A model generated the notes under the pieces. That model was not told the origin of the DNA, did not search any database, and saw only the letters and a list, made by a program, of their open reading frames with translations. Shown here one piece after another: positions 17,461-26,437 of a stretch of DNA of 64,000 nucleotides. Each line of letters starts with the position of its first letter. Within the stretch, counting starts at the first letter, position 1. Origin of the DNA: Cohnella caldifontis (GTDB lineage Bacteria; Bacillota; Bacilli; Paenibacillales; Paenibacillaceae); contig NZ_JAQZSJ010000017.1 in the NCBI RefSeq assembly GCF_029360585.1, positions 1-64,000 of the forward strand, read 5' to 3'. The translations under genes and the position numbers were made by a program.

Positions 17461-17910
17461 CTAACTCGCCTTTCTTATTCTCCGCGTATGCGCGAAATGG
17501 GCGGCCAGGATGACTAAGATGACCGGGTAACATACCGCGGAATACCACAGCTTCCACCCGTGGTAGGAAAAGAAACCGGATTGTATCGCCAGCCATTCGT
17601 ACACGAGCGATGCGGCCGTCGCCGCGCCGATATAGAGGACGTGATAACGGATCGCCTTGCCGTAAGGATAGAAATTCAGATAGATCATGTTCGAAACGGG
17701 GAACAGGAGAATCACCAGGTACCCTTTATTCTCAATTCCTTGGCCGAAATACCGATACAAATCCAGCTGCAGGTTCAGCCAAATGTCCGTAATCAGTTCC
17801 AACACGAGAGCGAACAGCGACGTGTAGTGCAATTCGAAGCCCGTCATCCGCTTCGGCATCCAGAACGCGAACGCATAAAGGATCACCAGGCTTGCCGCCA
17901 AAAAGACCAT
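17461..17910 (-). CDS. CBO0543-family membrane protein
   Basis: A 149-residue protein with four to five hydrophobic helices and the family's aromatic turn motifs (ELITDIWLNLQLDLYRYFGQGIE and YEWLAIQSGFFSYHGWKLWYSA, given here in parts). Family function is unknown; it is common in spore formers. ATG 17910 is preferred over GTG 17922, since GAGGTG then sits 9 nt upstream. The gap of 66 bp to the ABC exporter gene upstream suggests co-transcription. Confidence 0.7.
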   Translation of the reverse strand: MVFLAASLVILYAFAFWMPKRMTGFELHYTSLFALVLELITDIWLNLQLDLYRYFGQGIENKGYLVILLFPVSNMIYLNFYPYGKAIRYHVLYIGAATAASLVYEWLAIQSGFFSYHGWKLWYSAVCYPVILVILAAHFAHTRRIRKAS

Positions 17911-17976
17911 CCATTCGGTCACCTCATATCGATTGTTGCCGAAGCAAGGAAGACGTAAACCAACCTAACTTTCGCT

Positions 17977-19737
17977 TCAAGCAAGCAGCGCCTCTTTCCG
18001 TTCCGTCCCCGTCTCCTGTTTCCGATACAAATCCCGATAATATCCCCCAAGCCGGAGCAATTCCCCGTGACTGCCCTGCTCGACGATCTCGCCGTGCTTC
18101 ATCACGAATATCGTATCCGCATGCACGACCGTGGAGAGCCGGTGCGCAATGAGGAGAACCGTCTTGTCCCGGCCGATCCCCTGGATCGACTCCTGCACGA
18201 GCTTCTCGCTCTCGTTGTCGAGCGCGCTGGTGGCTTCGTCCAGAATGAGGATCGACGGGTCCTTCAGGAACACGCGCGCCAGCGCGAGACGCTGCTTCTG
18301 GCCGCCCGACAGCTTGACGCCCCGCTCCCCGATCTCCGTGTCGTAGCCCTGGGGCAGCGCCGCAATGAAATCGTGCGCATAGGCTTTCTTCGCCGCGGCG
18401 GCGATTTCCTCGTCCGTGGCGTCCGGCTTCGCCAGCTTCAAATTGTCCTTGATCGAACAGCTGTATAGGAAGTTGTCCTGGGTGACGACGCCCATCTGCC
18501 CGCGCAGGCTGGACAAGGAATACTCGCGAATATCCACGCCGTCGATGAACACGGCGCCTTCCTTCGGGTCGTACATCCGGAACAGCAGCTGGAGCAGGGT
18601 GCTCTTGCCGCCGCCGCTTTCGCCGACGAACGCGTAGGTCTTGCCTTTCTCCAGCTTCAGGGACAGGTTCTTGAGCACCGAATCCCGCCCCGCGTACCCG
18701 AACGACACGTTCCGGAAGCGGATGGATTCGCCGAACGAACGGAGCTCCGCCGGCTGTTCCTTCTCCTTGATCTCGCTCGGCGTACGGAGGAAATCGAAAA
18801 TCCGCTGCAGCGCGACGCTGCCTTCCGTGACGGCGGGGAAAGCTTGCACGAGCGCGGCGACCGGGCTTCTCATCTTGTCCACGTACGCATAGAACGCCAG
18901 CAAGCTGCCGAGCGTCAAGTGGCCGCCGATGACCAAAACGCTGCCCGCCAGCACGACGAGGAAAGGCGTAATGTCGCTCAGCACGTTCACGGAAGACAAG
19001 GTGATCGCGTTCAGCTTCGCCTGCCGGTCGGTCAGCTTCTCGTACGCCTTCAGATGGCGATCCAACTCTTGCCGGTCCCGGTCTTCCGAAGCGAACAGCT
19101 TGGCGATGAAGGCGCCTTGGATTTTCTCGAACACGAAACCGCTGAGCACCGAACGGTATCTCATCATGTCGGCCGTGGAGGCTTTGAATCTCTTTGACAG
19201 CAGGTAGGCGAGGAAGAATTGGAACCCGACGAGCAGGACGGCCAGCGCCGTCAGCTTCACGTTCATGAACGCCATGGCGCCGACGACGAAAAGAAGCACG
19301 ACCGTTTCGATCCAGATGTTGGACAGCGCGGCGGTCAGATAACCCCGGATTTTCTCGATGTCGTCGAAAAACCGGGTCCCGATTTCCCCGCTTTTATGGT
19401 CCGCCAAATATTTCGCGTCCAGCGCATGGACCTTCGCGAACGTGTCTCTGCGCAGCGCCTTGATCACGTTGTTGTTGGCCTTATGCAAGAAGTACTGCCG
19501 GACGAATTCCATGGGCGCCCGGACCAGGAAAAAGACGGCGGCGACGACGAGCGCGATGAGCGTCAGCCGCGCATAACGTTCGGAAGCGGAAAGGGCTCCA
19601 TTCTGCAGCAATTGATCGAAAATGTACTTGATGATGAGGGGAAGCGCAAGCGGGATGAGGAATCGGAACAGGCTTCCGGCGAATCCCAAGAGGTACAGCT
19701 TCAATTCTTTGCGGATGTAAGGTAAGAATGCGGCCAC
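17977..19737 (-). CDS. ABC exporter, fused permease-ATPase half-transporter
   Basis: A 586-residue type IV exporter half, acting as a homodimer. Six membrane helices occupy about 1-320. The nucleotide domain follows with Walker A GESGGGKST, signature LSGGQKQR and Walker B ILILDEATSALD. There is no N-terminal C39 peptidase, so it could not itself cleave a Gly-Gly leader. GTG start with GGGAGG 8 nt upstream. Its promoter carries phased GCGCAAA boxes. Substrate unknown; export of the neighbouring peptide is possible but unproven. Confidence 0.9.
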   Translation of the reverse strand: MAAFLPYIRKELKLYLLGFAGSLFRFLIPLALPLIIKYIFDQLLQNGALSASERYARLTLIALVVAAVFFLVRAPMEFVRQYFLHKANNNVIKALRRDTFAKVHALDAKYLADHKSGEIGTRFFDDIEKIRGYLTAALSNIWIETVVLLFVVGAMAFMNVKLTALAVLLVGFQFFLAYLLSKRFKASTADMMRYRSVLSGFVFEKIQGAFIAKLFASEDRDRQELDRHLKAYEKLTDRQAKLNAITLSSVNVLSDITPFLVVLAGSVLVIGGHLTLGSLLAFYAYVDKMRSPVAALVQAFPAVTEGSVALQRIFDFLRTPSEIKEKEQPAELRSFGESIRFRNVSFGYAGRDSVLKNLSLKLEKGKTYAFVGESGGGKSTLLQLLFRMYDPKEGAVFIDGVDIREYSLSSLRGQMGVVTQDNFLYSCSIKDNLKLAKPDATDEEIAAAAKKAYAHDFIAALPQGYDTEIGERGVKLSGGQKQRLALARVFLKDPSILILDEATSALDNESEKLVQESIQGIGRDKTVLLIAHRLSTVVHADTIFVMKHGEIVEQGSHGELLRLGGYYRDLYRKQETGTERKEALLA

Positions 19738-19799
19738 GTAAGGGACCTCCCGTTGTCTGGTATCTCCCGCCCTCCGTCGGAGGGAAAACTTCTGCCTTC

Positions 19800-19876
19800 A
19801 GGATACCGCGCGAGAGTTCCGCCGAACGCGCAAAAAAACGGGGTCAACACGCAAAAACGAACGAGGCGAGCGCAAG
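19800..19876 (-). promoter_or_regulatory. ABC exporter promoter with phased GCGCAAA boxes
   Basis: Read on the plus strand, related 7-mers start at 19808 (GCGCGAG), 19828 (GCGCAAA), 19849 (ACGCAAA) and 19870 (GCGCAAG), 20-21 nt apart. On the minus strand the box at 19828 (TTTGCGC, then GTTCGGC) lies 22 nt from the -10-like TATCCT at 19800-19805. The same geometry is found upstream of the MacB-like operon at 35109-35143, suggesting a shared activator that binds direct repeats two helical turns apart. Confidence 0.5.
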
Positions 19877-19887
19877 GAACGCCGGTC

Positions 19888-20574
19888 CTACACTTTGAAG
19901 CGGTAACCGGCGCCCCAGACGGTATCGATATATTGGGAGTTCGAAGGGTCGGCCTCGATCTTCTCCCGGATTTTGCGGATATGCACGGTGACGGTGGCAA
20001 TGTCCCCCAGCGAATCCAATCCCCATATCTGCTCGAACAGCTGCTCCTTGCTGAACACCCGGTTCGGGTTCGAAGCCAGGTAAGCGAGCAGATCGAATTC
20101 TTTGGTCGTGAAGGCAACTTCCCGCTCGTTGACGAACACCCGGCGCGCCGCCTTGTCGATGAGCAGCCCGCGGATGCGGATTTCTTCCTTCCGCTGCCCG
20201 CCCCCGGACAACCGCTCGTACCGCGCCAGATGGGCGTTCACCCGGGCGACCAGCTCGCTGGGGCTGAACGGCTTCATGATATAGTCGTCCGCGCCGAGGC
20301 CTAACCCCCGGATTTTATCGATGTCTTCCTTCTTCGCGGACACCATCAAGATCGGAATGTCGAGCTTGGCGCGCAAGGTGCGGCAAATTTCGAACCCGTC
20401 GATTTTCGGCAGCATGAGGTCGAGGAGGATCAGATCGAATCCGCCTTCCAGCGCCCGCTTGAGCCCCAGGTCTCCGCTCGTTTCGATGGCGACGTCGTAA
20501 TTATGGATGGTCAAATAATCCCGCTGCAGCTCCGCGATGCTCGTATCGTCCTCGATGATCAGAATGCGTTTCAA
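19888..20574 (-). CDS. OmpR-family response regulator
   Basis: A 228-residue regulator. Receiver domain with phospho-acceptor Asp52 in LILLDLMLPKIDG and the usual Lys near 102, then a winged-helix DNA-binding domain (about 130-226) with FTTKEFDLLAYLA and the wing VWGAGYRF. The start is TTG, overlapping the kinase stop (TTGA), with GGGGGG 8 nt upstream. It works with the adjoining kinase and probably controls the BcrAB-like transporter and secreted protein upstream in the same run of genes. Confidence 0.93.
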   Translation of the reverse strand: MKRILIIEDDTSIAELQRDYLTIHNYDVAIETSGDLGLKRALEGGFDLILLDLMLPKIDGFEICRTLRAKLDIPILMVSAKKEDIDKIRGLGLGADDYIMKPFSPSELVARVNAHLARYERLSGGGQRKEEIRIRGLLIDKAARRVFVNEREVAFTTKEFDLLAYLASNPNRVFSKEQLFEQIWGLDSLGDIATVTVHIRKIREKIEADPSNSQYIDTVWGAGYRFKV

Positions 20575-22064
20575 GATGGATGCCCCCCGTTGATCCGTCT
20601 CTTCAAGGAAATCATGATGACCGTGCCGACGCCCGGTTCGCTGGCCGCCGAAATCGCGCCTCCGTGCTCCTCCACGATATGCCGGGCGATCGCCAGCCCC
20701 AGCCCGCTGCCCCCGGTATCGGAATTGCGCGCGGGATCCGCCCGGTAGAACCGGTCGAAAATATGCGGCAGCGCCTCCGGCGAGATGCCTTGCCCGTTAT
20801 CCTGCACCACGATGCGGCAAATGCCCGGCTCGGCGTTCAAGCGGACCCAGATGCGGCCGTCTTCCTTATCCATGTATTTCACGGCGTTCTCGATGATGTT
20901 CACGAGCACCCGCTTGAGCTTCTCCCGGTCCGCCAGGACGAAGGCCGGCCCGCCGTTCTCCGGCGGTTCGTAAACGAGCTTCGCGCCGCGTTTGTCCGCG
21001 TCCATCTGCAGTTCGTCGGTGCAATCCTGCAGGAATGCGTTCAGCTCGACCTCTTCGAAATGGAACGGAAGCCGCTTCAGGTCCAGCTTCGAGAACAGGA
21101 ACAGCTCGTCGATCATCCGGTCCAGCTGCTCGGTTTTGCTGTGGATCGTCTTCAAATACCGGTCCAGCTTCTCCGGCGAATCGGCCACTCCGTCCATGAT
21201 GCCTTCTACGTACCCTTTGATGGCGGTCACCGGCGTTTTCAAATCGTGCGATATATTCGAAATCAATTGTTTTCGGTTGTCCTCGAATTGCAGCTGCAGG
21301 TCGATCGATTCCTTCAGCTTGACCCGCATCTCCTCGAAAGCCGCGGCAAGCTCCCCGATTTCGTCCCGGGACTCCGGCGTCACCCGATAGGCCAAGTTGC
21401 CTTCTTTCAGCTCGCCTGCCGCGCGTTTCAACGACCGAAGCGGCCGGATAATGCTGCGGGACACATAATAGGTCAGCACGCCGTTAAACAAGATCAGAAT
21501 CACGAGGAACGCGATAAAGACCAATTTAAAAAACTTGGAGAAAAACCAGGCCACGAAATCCAGGTTCATCCATACGAAGTAGCTGCCTTTGGAGCCGTCG
21601 GAGAATACGACGTCGTATTGGCGGGTCAGGACCCAACTATTTTCGCCATGATTCATCCCAGGTTCGTGGAGGTTGCCCTCCGCCCCGCTTCCATAGGCAG
21701 GCAGACGCGATGCGATATCCGTCCCCTGGAACTTCGAAGAAGCGTATACCACCTGATCCTTCACGCGGACGATCAGCCCCATGTTGATCCGATCCAGGCG
21801 GTCGTTGTACGCCCGCATGCGGTCGACGTCCCGAAGAGAGTCCGGGTCGTTGCCGATCCGAAGCCGGATGTCGGCGGCCACGTCCGATTCTTCGCGCAGG
21901 ACGGCCGCGATCGGATTCTGATTCTGCATGTTCACGGGCAAGAAAGACTTCTTCACGTCCCCGAACACGACCCCGACGATGACCGCGATGGAAATGCCGA
22001 GCAAGACCAGCGGGACGACCAGCATGGTCAGGTAGGATAGCAAAAGCCGAATCCGGATCGACAT
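20571..22064 (-). CDS. Sensor histidine kinase with HAMP domain
   Basis: A 497-residue membrane kinase. Membrane segments at about 8-32 and 175-200 flank an extracellular sensor; HAMP follows at 200-255; the HisKA box is SNISHDLKTPVTAIKGY; the ATPase boxes are NIIENAVKY, DNGQGI and GGSGLGLAIA. AGGAGA precedes ATG 22064. The gene lies 10 bp after the ABC permease stop and overlaps the regulator, so ABC and TCS form one operon, as in peptide-antibiotic sensing and resistance modules. Confidence 0.93.
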   Translation of the reverse strand: MSIRIRLLLSYLTMLVVPLVLLGISIAVIVGVVFGDVKKSFLPVNMQNQNPIAAVLREESDVAADIRLRIGNDPDSLRDVDRMRAYNDRLDRINMGLIVRVKDQVVYASSKFQGTDIASRLPAYGSGAEGNLHEPGMNHGENSWVLTRQYDVVFSDGSKGSYFVWMNLDFVAWFFSKFFKLVFIAFLVILILFNGVLTYYVSRSIIRPLRSLKRAAGELKEGNLAYRVTPESRDEIGELAAAFEEMRVKLKESIDLQLQFEDNRKQLISNISHDLKTPVTAIKGYVEGIMDGVADSPEKLDRYLKTIHSKTEQLDRMIDELFLFSKLDLKRLPFHFEEVELNAFLQDCTDELQMDADKRGAKLVYEPPENGGPAFVLADREKLKRVLVNIIENAVKYMDKEDGRIWVRLNAEPGICRIVVQDNGQGISPEALPHIFDRFYRADPARNSDTGGSGLGLAIARHIVEEHGGAISAASEPGVGTVIMISLKRRINGGHPS

Positions 22065-22074
22065 GGCAAGTCTC

Positions 22075-22827
22075 CTAGACCTCTTTTTTCTCGAACAGGT
22101 AAGAACCCGACGTATAGAACACTATACCGCAACCCAGCAGAAAGCTGAAGATGGCGGCGATTTTTCCGAAGGACACCGCGCCCCCGATCCAGAGCTGATG
22201 CCAATCCGTGTAAGCCGTGGGAAGGAACGCCGCGATCTGCGGAAACGCGAAGGCGACCAGCTTGGCGGCTGCGTAGACCAGGATGGACACGGCCAAGGCG
22301 CCGCTGGCATTCCGGAATCCGAGTGAGAGGAAAGCCGAGACCGTTCCGAGCGCGAACATCGGCACCGCGGCGGCCGCATAAGCTAAGGCCGATTCCGCGA
22401 CGCCGCCCCATCGGCCGTCCGGGGCGTCCATGAACAGGGAAGCCGCCGTCGAGGAGATCCACCCCAGCAGCAGGCCGAGCGCGGTCACCCCGAAAATGGC
22501 CAGCAGCTTGGAAGCGAAAATCTTATATCGGTTGACGGGCCGGACCAGCACGGAGCGGATCGTCCTGTCTCCCAGCTCGCCGGCGAACATGTCGGAGGCC
22601 GACAGGAAAATCAGGAGCGGCAGCACGAACAGCGTTAGGCCGCCCAGGAAGGCGATCGGATAGTCGGCGCCGGAGAAAGCCGCGATGCCGACGCCGTTCT
22701 GCAGGCGCTGGACGGCCATCAGGCCGAGGAAAGGCAGCACTGCGATCAGCGCCAAGAAGAAGACCGTTTTCTTGCGGGCTCTCAATTTGACCCATTCGTT
22801 AATGGTAGCGGACATTAGCAGGCTCAT
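22075..22827 (-). CDS. ABC-2 type permease (BcrB-like)
   Basis: A 250-residue membrane subunit with about six hydrophobic segments, an N-terminal cytoplasmic stretch NEWVKLRARKKT before the first, and the SDMFAGELGDRTIRSVLVRPV loop typical of ABC-2 permeases. The longer reading from 22878 lies inside the ATPase gene; ATG 22827 has AGAGAGG upstream and overlaps that gene by 29 bp, so translation is coupled. It pairs with the ATPase to export or detoxify a compound, possibly a peptide antibiotic. Confidence 0.88.
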   Translation of the reverse strand: MSLLMSATINEWVKLRARKKTVFFLALIAVLPFLGLMAVQRLQNGVGIAAFSGADYPIAFLGGLTLFVLPLLIFLSASDMFAGELGDRTIRSVLVRPVNRYKIFASKLLAIFGVTALGLLLGWISSTAASLFMDAPDGRWGGVAESALAYAAAAVPMFALGTVSAFLSLGFRNASGALAVSILVYAAAKLVAFAFPQIAAFLPTAYTDWHQLWIGGAVSFGKIAAIFSFLLGCGIVFYTSGSYLFEKKEV

Positions 22828-23572
22828 GATCGGCCGCCTCTCTTTCTGCGCGAATCTGTTCGATAAAATACGTTTCAAGGGAGGAAGAAGGACCCGAACC
22901 CTGCAGCAGCTCTCCCATGCTGCCTTCCCGGATCAGCTTCCCTTCGTGGAGAATGCCGATCCGGTTGCAGATCATCTCCATCTCCGAGATGAGGTGGCTG
23001 GACAGGAAGAACGTCGTCCGCTCCTCCCGGGCCAGCTTTCGGACCAGCTCCCGGATTTCCACCATGCCTTCGATGTCGAGGCCGTTCGTCGGTTCGTCGA
23101 GAATCAGCAGCTCCGGCTTGGAAACGAGAGCGCCCGCGATCGCCAGCCTCATCTTCATGCCCAGCGAGTAATGACCGGCCTTCTCCTTGCCGTGCTTGGA
23201 GAGGCCGACCAGCTCCAGCACCTCGTCCACCCTCGTCTTCGGGAGGCCGGGATAGAGCCGGGCGGCCAGTTCCAGGTTCCGGCGGCCGCTGAGATATTCG
23301 AACGCTTCGCCTTTCTCGATCAGCACGCCGACCCGGCTCATCGCGGGCTCATACTGCTCGTTCACGTCGTAACCGAACAGCCGGACGCTGCCCCGGTCCG
23401 CCCGGATCAGGCCGCTGGCGATTTTCATCACCGTCGTTTTGCCCGCGCCGTTCGGTCCGAAAAACCCGTAAATGTCGCCTCTGCGCACCTGCAGCGTAAC
23501 GTTCTCGATCCCGCGGCGGTTGCGATACGATTTGGTCAACCCCTGGATGTCCAGGACGATGTCCCCGTTCAT
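22799..23572 (-). CDS. ABC transporter ATP-binding protein (BcrA-like)
   Basis: A 257-residue ATPase with Walker A GPNGAGKTT near residue 44, signature YSLGMKMRLAIA, Walker B LLILDEPTNGLD and the switch His in SSHLISEM. ATG 23572 is chosen because GAGGGAC lies just upstream; a reading to 23623 would run into the palindromic repeat. It energises the following permease. Confidence 0.92.
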   Translation of the reverse strand: MNGDIVLDIQGLTKSYRNRRGIENVTLQVRRGDIYGFFGPNGAGKTTVMKIASGLIRADRGSVRLFGYDVNEQYEPAMSRVGVLIEKGEAFEYLSGRRNLELAARLYPGLPKTRVDEVLELVGLSKHGKEKAGHYSLGMKMRLAIAGALVSKPELLILDEPTNGLDIEGMVEIRELVRKLAREERTTFFLSSHLISEMEMICNRIGILHEGKLIREGSMGELLQGSGPSSSLETYFIEQIRAEREAADHEPANVRYH

Positions 23573-23590
23573 GAAAGTCCCTCCCTCAAA

Positions 23591-23650
23591 TACCCCCAAA
23601 AGTGAAGCAAAGCTCTGCAGCAAATTCCGATTACTTTTGGGGGAGCCCCC
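23591..23650. repeat. 60-nt palindromic element, copy A
   Basis: CCCCCAAAAGT at 23591-23601 and ACTTTTGGGGG at 23631-23641 form a perfect 11-bp outer stem around a 29-nt interior, followed by an overlapping GGGGGAGCCCCC. It matches copy B at 26438-26497 in 52 of 60 positions. It lies upstream of the BcrA-like gene, between it and the hairpin after the secreted-protein gene. Confidence 0.85.
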
Positions 23651-23659
23651 GATTATCCA

Positions 23660-23682
23660 CAGGAGCGGCCGCGCGGGCCGCT
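23660..23682. terminator. GC-rich hairpin after the secreted-protein gene
   Basis: GGAGCGGCC / GGCCGCTCC, 9-bp stem with loop GCGCG, 17 bp beyond the minus-strand stop at 23699. No T-run follows on the minus strand, so it may act as an intercistronic stabiliser rather than a full terminator. Confidence 0.5.
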
Positions 23683-23698
23683 CCCCGTCTTTCGTCCG

Positions 23699-24604
23699 TT
23701 AGTCGCGCATATCCTTTACCGTTTCGATTTTCTTCCCGGTCAGGTCGATCGTATCCGGCGTAGTAGCGCCCAGTCCCGTCGTCTCGACGGCCGCGCGGAT
23801 GACGACTTCGTGGCTCTTGCCGGAAGCGTCTTTCCCGGACACCGTAAAGTCGATTTCCTGGCTGCTGACGATATCGTTCTCGTCAATGACGGCGTGCAGC
23901 TCGATCTCGTCGAGGTTGACGTCTTGGGTCAGCTTCGGAAAACGTTCGGCGATTTGAGGAATGTCGAGGCCCAGGGCGTCTTTGGCCGGCGAATGGCGGT
24001 CCCACCGATCGGCATGCTTCCCGCTCAGCCCTTCCTTCACGAACAGCGAGCCGATGACGTTCACGGCCGCCGGAATTTCCGAGCCCGTCAGCTTCGCGTC
24101 GATCGTGCTCGTGCCGTCCGCTTCGGATTGGATGTCGAACTGGTTTTTCAGGTTCCCGACCAGCGCGTCTACCACTTTCTCCATTTCCGCGCTGAATGCC
24201 GGATCCCGGAGCGCCTGCTCATGCTCCTTCCATTCTTCCCGGCTCCTGTCCTCCATCACTTCGTAAGTATCGCTGCCGCCGGCTTTGAAAACGTGCTTGC
24301 CGTCCTGCTGGTAGAATTCGAAGGTTTGCGAAACGGAGCCGGCCTTGATCTCCGCTTGCCCGCTGGCCGTCCCGGCTGTCTGATCGGATTTGACCGTCGT
24401 CGAGACGTTCAGCAGCTCCGTTCCGTTATCCCTCATGGACAACGTAACGCGATCGGTGGAGCTCGCGACGGCCGCCGTCGTTTTCAGCGCGGTTTTGTAT
24501 GCCTCATAGCCTTTCGCCTCTCCGATTCCCGCGAACGCGGAAGTCGCGACCAGCGCGCTTCCGATCGTCAGCCCGACTCCCAGCATCATTACTTTCTTTT
24601 TCAT
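23699..24604 (-). CDS. Secreted protein of unknown function next to ABC/TCS operon
   Basis: A 301-residue protein with a clear signal peptide (basic MKKK start, hydrophobic core, cleavage after SAFA near residue 29). The mature part is mixed alpha/beta without Cys and contains pairs of strand-like segments. I do not recognise a family. It is the first gene before the BcrAB-type transporter and its TCS on the same strand, so it may help sense or buffer the signal at the membrane surface; this is inference. The ribosome site AGGAGG lies just upstream of ATG 24604. Confidence 0.7.
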   Translation of the reverse strand: MKKKVMMLGVGLTIGSALVATSAFAGIGEAKGYEAYKTALKTTAAVASSTDRVTLSMRDNGTELLNVSTTVKSDQTAGTASGQAEIKAGSVSQTFEFYQQDGKHVFKAGGSDTYEVMEDRSREEWKEHEQALRDPAFSAEMEKVVDALVGNLKNQFDIQSEADGTSTIDAKLTGSEIPAAVNVIGSLFVKEGLSGKHADRWDRHSPAKDALGLDIPQIAERFPKLTQDVNLDEIELHAVIDENDIVSSQEIDFTVSGKDASGKSHEVVIRAAVETTGLGATTPDTIDLTGKKIETVKDMRD

Positions 24605-24779
24605 CGATATAACCTCCTAATGGCTTGTGATTTCGGCGCATTCCCTGCTGCCTGTTCCTTATGATAGACCCCGAATCTTAACTCCCGAGAAACCGAGATT
24701 AAGCCGATCTAATGAAATTATTAACAAAATCTAAACTTTCGGCCGGGAGGTGCGGAACGGATGACGAAACGAACCGGGC

Positions 24780-24962
24780 TAACGGACTCCACGGACGTTA
24801 TTTCGCGTAAAGCGGGCTATGCCAGGTTGTAACGGACACCACGGACCTAATCGACTCTTCATGGCCGCCGCAACCGACATTCCTCCCCGAATAAGCGCAT
24901 CCGTGTCCGTTAGCGAGACGGGGGGACGAAAAATCCTCTCTTAACGTCCGCTCTGTCCGTTA
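24780..24962. repeat. 183-nt nested palindromic intergenic element, copy 1
   Basis: Left half carries two direct motifs starting TAACGGAC (24780 and 24830); the right half carries their inverted counterparts ending TGTCCGTTA (24912 and 24962). The outer pair pairs over about 21 nt (TAACGGAC..CC..GGACGTTA). The same architecture and length recur at 45345-45528 and 62572-62754. It sits in the 619-bp divergent gap between the secreted-protein and acyltransferase genes; nothing else was recognised in 24605-24779 apart from room for the promoter. Confidence 0.85.
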
Positions 24963-25107
24963 GAAGCGGTGCAGGGAAGGTCCGGGCGGCGCGAAAAAGG
25001 ACCGAGAGGGCGGGGCGATGCAAGAGAGGGAGGTCCGGGCGGCGCAGGCGGTGCGGAGAAGGTGTGATTGGGGGCGGACAACAGCGCCTCGATCCGAATC
25101 GGCAATA

Positions 25108-25149
25108 GAAAAGCAGCCTGAGCTCCCTCGGGAAGACGGGACAGGCTGC
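25108..25149 (-). terminator. Orphan terminator-like hairpin
   Basis: GCAGCCTG / CAGGCTGC, an 8-bp stem with a 21-nt partly self-pairing loop, followed on the minus strand by TTTTCTATT. No minus-strand gene lies upstream within 74 bp, so it may end an antisense RNA or form a leader hairpin of the acyltransferase gene. The rest of 24963-25223 shows no gene. Confidence 0.5.
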
Positions 25150-25223
25150 CTGCCTGAATTTCCGTTGTGGCGAAAAACGGGTTGGGATAAAATATCGACA
25201 TCATAAACGAATCGGGGAGTTCG

Positions 25224-26276
25224 ATGAAAAACCGGATCCTGGAAATCAATTTCGTCAAGGCCGTCGCCATCTTCGCCGTGCTGGTCATCCACGCGACGGC
25301 GACTCCCTCCGTCAAGGTGCCGTGGGGCAGCTTGTCGGCGCTGTTCTACGTGCTGGCCAACCAGCTAAGCATGTTCGCCGTCCCGCTGTTCCTGCTGGTC
25401 AACGGGCTCGTTCTGTTTTACCGTTACCACGGCGATTGGAGCGGCGCCCAGGCGCTGGCCTTCTATAAAAAACGGCTCCAATATATTTTAGTCCCTTATT
25501 TATTATGGTCGTTATTCTATTACGCGTTTAACCAATGGCTCATGGACCGGCGGATCGAGTTCGATCCCGCTTTCTTCTGGCGGCTGCTCTTATGGGGGCA
25601 CTCCAGCTACCACCTGTACTTCATGGTGATCGTCATCCAGGTCTACGCGGTGTTCCCGCTGCTCATGTCCTTGGTGCGGCGATTCCGGCTGCAATCCCGG
25701 CACGTCGCATGGATCGGGCTGCTGGGGCAAGCCGCTTTTTATTCCGTGAACAAATGGGATCATCCGATCCCGCACATCGCTGCGCTGATGCCGAACTATT
25801 TGCTCGTCTTCAGCGTCGGGGCGGCGATCGGGATGGATTACCGGGCGTTCGCGGAACGTTCCCGGCATCTCTGGTGGACGTTCGGCGCCGCCGTCGGAAC
25901 CGGCTTGCTGTACGTTCTCATGCTCGCGGCGTCCAAAAGCGGGGCCGTCTATTGGTCTCCCCTGTATGCCGCGCTTTACAATCTATATGCCGTACTGGTC
26001 GGCGTCAGCGCCCTCTGGATCGGACGGAAAGCCGTCGCGCTGGGCAGCCGTCTCTCCCAAGCCGTGCTGGCGTTCGGCGCGGCCTCTTTCGGGATTTATC
26101 TCGTGCACCCGGCCGTTCAATCGATCTGGAGACACTTGTACAATCCGGGGCCGGGCGGAGCCGTTTACCATGCCTATAACGCGCTCACGCTGCTGCTGGA
26201 CGCGTTCGTCTCTTGGGGGATCGTGCTTCTGCTGAAAAAAATCAAATTTTCGTGGGTATGGTTCGGCAAGTCCTGA
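25224..26276 (+). CDS. Membrane acyltransferase (acyltransferase-3 family)
   Basis: A 350-residue membrane enzyme with about ten hydrophobic helices. The first helix carries the family start, EINFVKAVAIFAVLVIHA, with the conserved His. Members O-acetylate or O-succinylate polysaccharides and other envelope glycans using a cytoplasmic acyl donor. GGGGAG 7 nt upstream of ATG 25224. Monocistronic; acceptor unknown. Confidence 0.88.
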   Translation: MKNRILEINFVKAVAIFAVLVIHATATPSVKVPWGSLSALFYVLANQLSMFAVPLFLLVNGLVLFYRYHGDWSGAQALAFYKKRLQYILVPYLLWSLFYYAFNQWLMDRRIEFDPAFFWRLLLWGHSSYHLYFMVIVIQVYAVFPLLMSLVRRFRLQSRHVAWIGLLGQAAFYSVNKWDHPIPHIAALMPNYLLVFSVGAAIGMDYRAFAERSRHLWWTFGAAVGTGLLYVLMLAASKSGAVYWSPLYAALYNLYAVLVGVSALWIGRKAVALGSRLSQAVLAFGAASFGIYLVHPAVQSIWRHLYNPGPGGAVYHAYNALTLLLDAFVSWGIVLLLKKIKFSWVWFGKS

Positions 26277-26356
26277 TCGGTCGCCGATTCCTATTTTTGC
26301 ATACTTCGGGTCCGTTTGCCGGAAACTAAGGTCAACCTCAACCCGGAGGGACCTCC

Positions 26357-26437
26357 GTGGACCGCAGGGAAATGATCGAACGCGTCAGGTCGCTGGCCGA
26401 ACAACGAAACATCGTGGAAAGTGCCGATCAAATGAAT
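26357..26437 (+). other. Possible small ORF, 3' part replaced by palindrome
   Basis: GTG 26357 is preceded by GGAGG with 7-nt spacing. The first 27 codons give a plausible helical peptide (MIERVRSLAEQRN core), vaguely like a Spo0E-type phosphatase start. The frame then runs into the 60-nt palindromic element and a terminator and continues as antisense of the next gene, so any gene here is a remnant. The gap 26277-26566 holds nothing else but the element and terminator. Confidence 0.25.

Noticed and set aside
17237..17596. Minus-strand open frame between CBO0543 and the ComQ-like gene, with an internal ATG at 17413
   Set aside because: It runs through a rho-independent terminator and a TATAAT box, and its codon third positions are less GC-rich than in neighbouring genes.
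17977..19737. ABC exporter as a dedicated leader-cleaving (PCAT) exporter of the peptide
   Set aside because: There is no N-terminal C39 peptidase domain and its transcription unit is separated by a terminator; a link stays possible but unsupported.
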